A stretch of DNA of 64,000 bases, taken from contig DASPKX010000172.1 of the NCBI GenBank assembly GCA_035627835.1, positions 1 through 64,000 of the forward strand. The letters run 5' to 3'. Position 1 is the stretch's first letter. The number at the start of each line of letters is the position of its first letter. Below the pieces are notes generated by a model. That model was not told the origin of the DNA and did not search any database. It saw only the letters and a list, made by a program, of their open reading frames with translations. Both the position numbers and the translations under genes were made by a program. This document shows positions 59,715-64,000 of the stretch, in pieces. The stretch is from DASPKX01 sp035627835 (lineage in GTDB: Bacteria > Verrucomicrobiota > Verrucomicrobiia > Limisphaerales > SXQI01).

Positions 59715-62700
59715 ATGACGAAAGCGCAAATTGTTGTTTCAAAACGGGTTCTGATTCAGCTCCTGGTGGCGGCGGCGCTTCATTTGCCTGATCTGCATGG
59801 CCAAACTTCGACTCCGGAAAGCATTCGCAACGCCATCAATCAGGAGCGTTTTGCCGAGGCTTCAGGATTGCTCAAGAGCGGTCTGACGAGCGCTCCCGGC
59901 AATCGAGACCTGTTGCTCTTGCGCACGGACTTGGCTGCCCGCCAAAGCCAATGGAAAGAAGCGCTGCAGGAGATTGGCGCTCTGCGCGCGCAGGAGCCAA
60001 ACAATGCGGAGCTTCGCCTGAAGCAGGCGCAGATCCTGGCCTGGAGCGGGCGCTTGCGCGAGTCAGAGGCGGCCTACACGGAATTAATCGAAGCCAATCC
60101 CCGGGATGGAGATTCTTTGCTCGGGCGCGGCCTCACCCGCTTCTGGCGTTCGGATTGGGAAGGGGCTCTCGCAGACTTTAACAAAGCCATCGACATTGAT
60201 GCGTCCAATGACCTGGCGTTCACTTCGATGTTGAAAGCGCTGATTGCGCAAGGGCGGCCCACGGAAGCATGGCAACTCGGCGCCTCGGCTTCACAGCTCA
60301 GCGCGGAAGGGAATCTGGCGTTGGCGAGCATCGCCGCGCAGGGGGGCGCCTTCAACGAGGCAGAGCGTCGCGCAACGGTCGCCGCGGAGGATCCGGACAC
60401 GCAGCGGCAGCAGATCGTGCTGCGCGCGCAGCAGAAACTTCGCCTAGGGGAGGCGGATGCCGCGGTCCAGCTCGTGCGGGAGTTCAGCTCAAAGCGCACG
60501 AACGATTACCTTGCGCAAGTTGACTTGGGGAATGTGCTCGCGGCAGCGGATCGGCGCCGCGAAGCGCGCGTCGCTTACGAGCACGCCCAGACGTTGCGCC
60601 CTCAACGAACAGAGGCCCGCAAAGGTCTGGCGCGTCTGCAGTCTCGCGAAGGACGCTTGAACGGCAGCTTGAAATCGCACCAGGCGCTGATGGCTGAGAA
60701 CCCGGAGGACGCGGAAGCCTCGTTGGGCGCGTTTCGTGTCGCGATGTTGCTGGGCAATCGGCAAGCCGCGCGTGAGGCCTTGCAGAAGGCGGAGAAAGCC
60801 GCGCCGAGATCCAGTGATGTGGCTGATGCGCGCGCGCTGCTCGCGCTGGTGAGTGGGTCCAGAGCAGAGTTCCAGTCGGTTGTCGAACGGTTCAAGGAGA
60901 TGCAACCGCACGATTGGCGCGCGCAATATTGGAGCGCCTTGGTGAGGCAGATGAATGGGCAGAATCCAGCGGAGCCGCTGGAGTTGGACGTTTTGAACGC
61001 TGTCGGAAGCGCGGCCTTGCTGAGCATTCCAAGAGAGGGAGGCCTGTTTGCCGCGCGAACGGGGCTGGGAGCATTGCCCCCTGAACTTCAAGGCCCGGCA
61101 GCATCTGCGTTGGCGCGGGAACTTGCGCTGCAACTGCATCCACAGGGAGTTGAAGAACTGGCCGAATTCATGAGCCAGGAAGAAGCTCAGCGGGTTCGTG
61201 CCTTGCAGCAAGGGTGGAGCGCATATTTGGCGGAACCGCTGGTGCGTTCACCGCATTTTCCGATGGATCGCCGCGAGCAACTTCTGTGGCAGTTGCGCGA
61301 AACGGAGCGGAGGCTGAGAACCTTTTACGTCGAGGCCGACAGCGGGGTTTATCATCGTTGGCTGGCCAGACGGATGGCGTGGCTCAATAACGAGGAAGGC
61401 GAATACCAAAGCGAGGAGGCGCTGGAACGCGCGGTTGAGGAGATGATGGCCCTCATCGGCTTGCCGAGCGCGTGGACGGTTGCCGAGTGGCGCGAGGCGA
61501 TTCGCGAAAGCGAGGAGGTTCTCGGGGCCAAGACGGCGCGCTACGAGGATCGTTTGCAGGTCGCGCGGTGGCAGCAGAGCCGTTTTGATTGGAACAGGGC
61601 TTCTGAGGCCCTCGAACGTCTGCGCGAGGACTTCCCTAAAGCCGTAGAGCCGCATGAGCGGTTGGCATCAATTCGGAAAGCACAGGGCCGATGGGAATCC
61701 GCTGAGCGTGTTTACCTCCATTTGCAGGACGATGGGCTGCTCACGCCTACGACTGAGCTGGAGCATATCGATCTGCATTTGATTCAACGTGAGGATGAGC
61801 TTGCGGAACGCAGGTTGGTTGAGCTGAAGGAGCAAGGGTTCTCCGAGCCTGAATGGCATGTGGCCTGGTCGCGCCTGGCCCAAAGCCGCTGGCGCTGGGA
61901 AGAGGCTTTGGAACGGGTAGAGCAAGGCCTTGCTGAGTATCCGGATTCTCCCCTGCTCCGCTCCGAGCAAGCAGAGTTGCTCCGGGAGCTGGGGCGCGAG
62001 GAGCAACTCGCGGACGCTCTTTCAGTTGAGGCTACACCCGAGTGGATCCGCCACGATTTAGTTCGCGGCGCCGATGACCAACTCAAGGAAAAGCCGGAAG
62101 GAAGCACGAACGCTTTTGCGCGCATCACAAACTCCGCGCCGTGGATCTATTCGTGGGCGCATGTTTCAGACAACGGGTTCTCCCATGCGCAGGCTCGAAG
62201 CATTGGGCTGGGGCCGGATGAATTCGGATTAAGCGCGGGCCATGAGCTGGGCGTGATTGAGGACACTGACAACCTGGGCGCCAACCGGCCTGATTGGCAC
62301 GATGCGTGGATGGCCGCTTACTGGCGCCGCAACCAATGGCAGACGTTTGCCTTGGATTATCACCACTATGAGCGGTTCGGCGGAAATGCAGACCAACTGA
62401 ATCTCTCGATCGCTCAAGGTTGGACGCATGACTGGTTTGTTCGCGCGAACGCTGGATTCGCGCTAAATGGCGACTTCATCCCTGAATGGCGCGCGGGCGC
62501 TGGGGCGACTTACCGCTGGCATCGCCGCTTTCTTAATCATCTCGATGTCAACTATCTCGAGTTCAAGGACGTTAACGTCTGGCAATTTGTTCCCGCTCTG
62601 ACCTGGTGGTGGAGCCCTGAGTTCAGCTCGGATGCGCGGCTGTACATTTCCCGCAACGAATTGCAAACAGGGACGCACGATGTGGGACTGACAGGTTACG

Positions 62701-62939
62701 TGGATCTCTCCTGGTGGTGGGAACCGAGATCGTACGTGCGAGCATTCTACAGCGGCGGAGACCAGAACAGCGCGAATTTGGTTCGGGATCTAATTGGCGA
62801 AGAGGAGTTCCACAGCGTTGGGATCGAAAGCCGGTGGCAATTCGCTGACCTATGGGCGGTCCAGCCAAGCTATCGATTTGAGAGGCACCAGAGCTTCAAT
62901 ATCCATGCCCTCGGCGTGTCGCTGCACTTTCGCTATTAG
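59715..62939 (+). CDS. TPR / outer-membrane beta-barrel protein (PgaA/NfrA-like)
   Basis: A 1074-residue exported protein (signal peptide about 1-30). Residues about 35-780 are a long series of tetratricopeptide-type repeats (RFAEASGLLKSGLTSAPGNR, DWEGALADFNKAIDIDASND, RWESAERVYLHLQDDGLLTP). The last about 270 residues have the alternating aromatic pattern of a beta-barrel and end in LGVSLHFRY, a typical barrel-terminal strand. TPR plus barrel is the plan of PgaA (polymer export) and NfrA. It is divergent from the HEAT/GT2 pair, about 200 bases away, so the three probably form one envelope-spanning exopolysaccharide export system; this is inferred from architecture and position. Confidence 0.82.
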   Translation: MTKAQIVVSKRVLIQLLVAAALHLPDLHGQTSTPESIRNAINQERFAEASGLLKSGLTSAPGNRDLLLLRTDLAARQSQWKEALQEIGALRAQEPNNAELRLKQAQILAWSGRLRESEAAYTELIEANPRDGDSLLGRGLTRFWRSDWEGALADFNKAIDIDASNDLAFTSMLKALIAQGRPTEAWQLGASASQLSAEGNLALASIAAQGGAFNEAERRATVAAEDPDTQRQQIVLRAQQKLRLGEADAAVQLVREFSSKRTNDYLAQVDLGNVLAAADRRREARVAYEHAQTLRPQRTEARKGLARLQSREGRLNGSLKSHQALMAENPEDAEASLGAFRVAMLLGNRQAAREALQKAEKAAPRSSDVADARALLALVSGSRAEFQSVVERFKEMQPHDWRAQYWSALVRQMNGQNPAEPLELDVLNAVGSAALLSIPREGGLFAARTGLGALPPELQGPAASALARELALQLHPQGVEELAEFMSQEEAQRVRALQQGWSAYLAEPLVRSPHFPMDRREQLLWQLRETERRLRTFYVEADSGVYHRWLARRMAWLNNEEGEYQSEEALERAVEEMMALIGLPSAWTVAEWREAIRESEEVLGAKTARYEDRLQVARWQQSRFDWNRASEALERLREDFPKAVEPHERLASIRKAQGRWESAERVYLHLQDDGLLTPTTELEHIDLHLIQREDELAERRLVELKEQGFSEPEWHVAWSRLAQSRWRWEEALERVEQGLAEYPDSPLLRSEQAELLRELGREEQLADALSVEATPEWIRHDLVRGADDQLKEKPEGSTNAFARITNSAPWIYSWAHVSDNGFSHAQARSIGLGPDEFGLSAGHELGVIEDTDNLGANRPDWHDAWMAAYWRRNQWQTFALDYHHYERFGGNADQLNLSIAQGWTHDWFVRANAGFALNGDFIPEWRAGAGATYRWHRRFLNHLDVNYLEFKDVNVWQFVPALTWWWSPEFSSDARLYISRNELQTGTHDVGLTGYVDLSWWWEPRSYVRAFYSGGDQNSANLVRDLIGEEEFHSVGIESRWQFADLWAVQPSYRFERHQSFNIHALGVSLHFRY

Positions 62940-63058
62940 GCCGGAAGGAATGCCACAGCAGATCCCGAAGAAACACATAAAGACGAAGAAACGCAGGCCG
63001 ACGGATTCACATTAGTCCGCGCGGCCTCCTTCGCCTTTGGGCCTTTGCGGCTCGGGGT

Positions 63059-63424
63059 TTAGGGAGTCAGCGCTTTCTTCACCCGCGCGAGGAGTTCGCG
63101 CGGACTGAAGGGCTTGATCATGTAGTCGGCCGCGCCAAGATCGAGGCCGGTCTCGATGTCTTTGTCTTTGCGCTTCGAAGTTAAGAGCAGGACGGGAACA
63201 TCCTTGAGCGATTCGTCTGCTTTGATGCGGCGCAAGACTTGAAAACCATCCGCGGCCGGCATCATCACGTCGCTAATGATCAGGTCTGGCTTCTCGGCAG
63301 TGGCGACATTGTAACCGGTGTCCCCATCGGCAGCGAGAAGGACGGTGTGACCCTCTTGCCCGAGCTTGTATTGGACGAGGCGCTGAATTGTAACATCATC
63401 ATCGATCACCAGGATCTTGGACAT
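63059..63424 (-). CDS. Single-domain response regulator (CheY-like)
   Basis: A 121-residue receiver domain with no output domain. The acidic pocket (VIDDD), the phospho-acceptor Asp in LIISDVMMP (about 52), the Thr/Ser in VLLLTSKRK and the Lys in DYMIKPFSP are all present. It is probably phosphorylated by a histidine kinase encoded elsewhere and signals by protein contact. It is convergent with the TPR/barrel gene. Single receivers near GT2-HEAT-barrel loci suggest a role in controlling polymer production; this is inferred. Confidence 0.92.
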   Translation of the reverse strand: MSKILVIDDDVTIQRLVQYKLGQEGHTVLLAADGDTGYNVATAEKPDLIISDVMMPAADGFQVLRRIKADESLKDVPVLLLTSKRKDKDIETGLDLGAADYMIKPFSPRELLARVKKALTP

Positions 63425-63535
63425 TGGGCAGGATGCTACTCACAACCTGGCGCCTAGCCAAGCCTTAGGGCGCCCGCGTCAATGACAGGACTTTTTATTG
63501 GCGGGATTTGCCTAACAAATTCAGACTTCGCGCGC

Positions 63536-64000
63536 ATGAATACGTCGGCTCGACAAAGAGATGCTTTGCGGCGCGGCCAAACACTCCTGAGGGTGATCGT
63601 GGCTCTTGCGCTCATCGGGTGCGGGCTGTGGCTGAGTTGCCGAGGGATGCCGCGCCTATCCGGGGGCATTAGCCCCGCGGCGCCGCGAGCATTGCCGGAG
63701 CTGGACCAGTTGCTTAAGACCACCGCGACCCCGGAAAGCATCCCACCTTTGCCACAGTCAACGGTGACTGAAACCGAGCGGCGGGTGACCGTGAGTATAA
63801 CCAATAAACCGATCGCCAACGCGCAGCTTTGGGGTCACACCATTCACCATCTCTCGCCCACCGGCCAGGTGAGCGTTGGAGAAACAGTTGTGTCGCTGCG
63901 AGCTGTTGGGGTGGTGTTGCCGCCAAATGAGCATCGCACGCAAGGGAGCCGTGAAGCGCAGGGGCGCTTTTTCGACCGGGAGCTGAAGCCGCTCTCTGAA
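63536..64000 (+). CDS. Exported protein of unknown function, 3' truncated by the window end
   Basis: An open frame of 155 codons from ATG 63536 runs to the end of the window without a stop. The start is MNTSARQRDALRRGQTLLRV, then a hydrophobic stretch (VALALIGCGLWLSC) consistent with a signal peptide or membrane anchor. The next segment is Pro/Ala-rich. A beta-rich start (TETERRVTVSITNKPI) follows. Not recognised. It is divergent from the response regulator gene with 111 bases between them. Confidence 0.6.
   Translation, partial: MNTSARQRDALRRGQTLLRVIVALALIGCGLWLSCRGMPRLSGGISPAAPRALPELDQLLKTTATPESIPPLPQSTVTETERRVTVSITNKPIANAQLWGHTIHHLSPTGQVSVGETVVSLRAVGVVLPPNEHRTQGSREAQGRFFDRELKPLSE

Overview
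The window looks like chromosomal DNA of a Gram-negative member of the PVC group, most likely a soil or freshwater Verrucomicrobiota of the Pedosphaera/Limisphaerales type. This is an inference from gene content. It holds planctomycete-type cytochrome c heads joined to an FGE-sulfatase domain, a PVC membrane-bound dehydrogenase (beta-propeller, HEAT repeats, cytochrome c), orphan pseudopilins ending in an H...DGHV motif, ECF sigma factors paired with Ser/Thr kinases, a Tat-exported Gfo/Idh/MocA oxidoreductase, and many large secreted beta-rich proteins. Base composition is moderately GC-rich and even. I saw no transposase, phage gene, CRISPR array, rRNA or tRNA.

Layout. 0-2.2 kb: an SDR dehydrogenase followed by a LarA-type nickel racemase/epimerase homologue. 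2.2-10 kb (minus strand): an RGG-rich protein, a deoxyhypusine-synthase-like enzyme, a Gfo/Idh/MocA oxidoreductase, a di-heme FGE-domain protein and a GT4 glycosyltransferase. 10-10.6 kb is non-coding, with a helically phased CGTGYA array and a strong hairpin.

10.6-28.7 kb is the most interesting region. Two copies of an ECF sigma / small ORF / Ser-Thr kinase cassette bracket a set of secreted proteins: two orphan pseudopilins, two beta-propeller proteins of similar build, an Asp-box protein, an 82-triplet collagen-like protein with Kelch repeats, and a large protein with Calx-beta, PA14 and TIG domains. One cassette heads a minus-strand run that ends in a propeller and a pseudopilin. The other is transcribed divergently from a second propeller-pseudopilin run. 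The two kinases share an extracytoplasmic C-terminal domain. I read the block as two related surface-sensing and regulatory modules, each beside the extracellular proteins it probably controls.

28.9-37.5 kb (plus strand): TspO, a NYN-domain protein, a membrane-anchored VWA-like protein, an unusual double-length UxaA-family protein, an RluA-family pseudouridine synthase and a secreted metallophosphoesterase. 37.6-42 kb: a secreted protein resembling a sulfatase tail, a zinc-ribbon protein, a GIY-YIG-like protein, SppA and enolase. 42-51.8 kb: a nuclease-helicase fusion (RecB/Cas4-like plus XPD/DinG), the membrane-bound dehydrogenase, a TPR protein, UDP-glucose dehydrogenase, a Nudix hydrolase and a lipoprotein ApbE. 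52-57 kb: a NIPSNAP protein preceded by an exact 10-bp TACAC array, a beta-helix protein and HtpG. 57-63.4 kb: a probable exopolysaccharide locus (GT2 synthase, HEAT-repeat membrane protein, TPR/beta-barrel outer-membrane protein, single-domain response regulator). The window ends inside an exported protein gene.

Intergenic DNA carries several dispersed repeat families: CGCAGATT-rich elements, a GACAGGAATGYCCGCGCTCC motif, and phased TRCACG arrays. Four secreted proteins of unrelated architecture share a C-terminal module that may be a lineage-specific sorting or anchoring domain.
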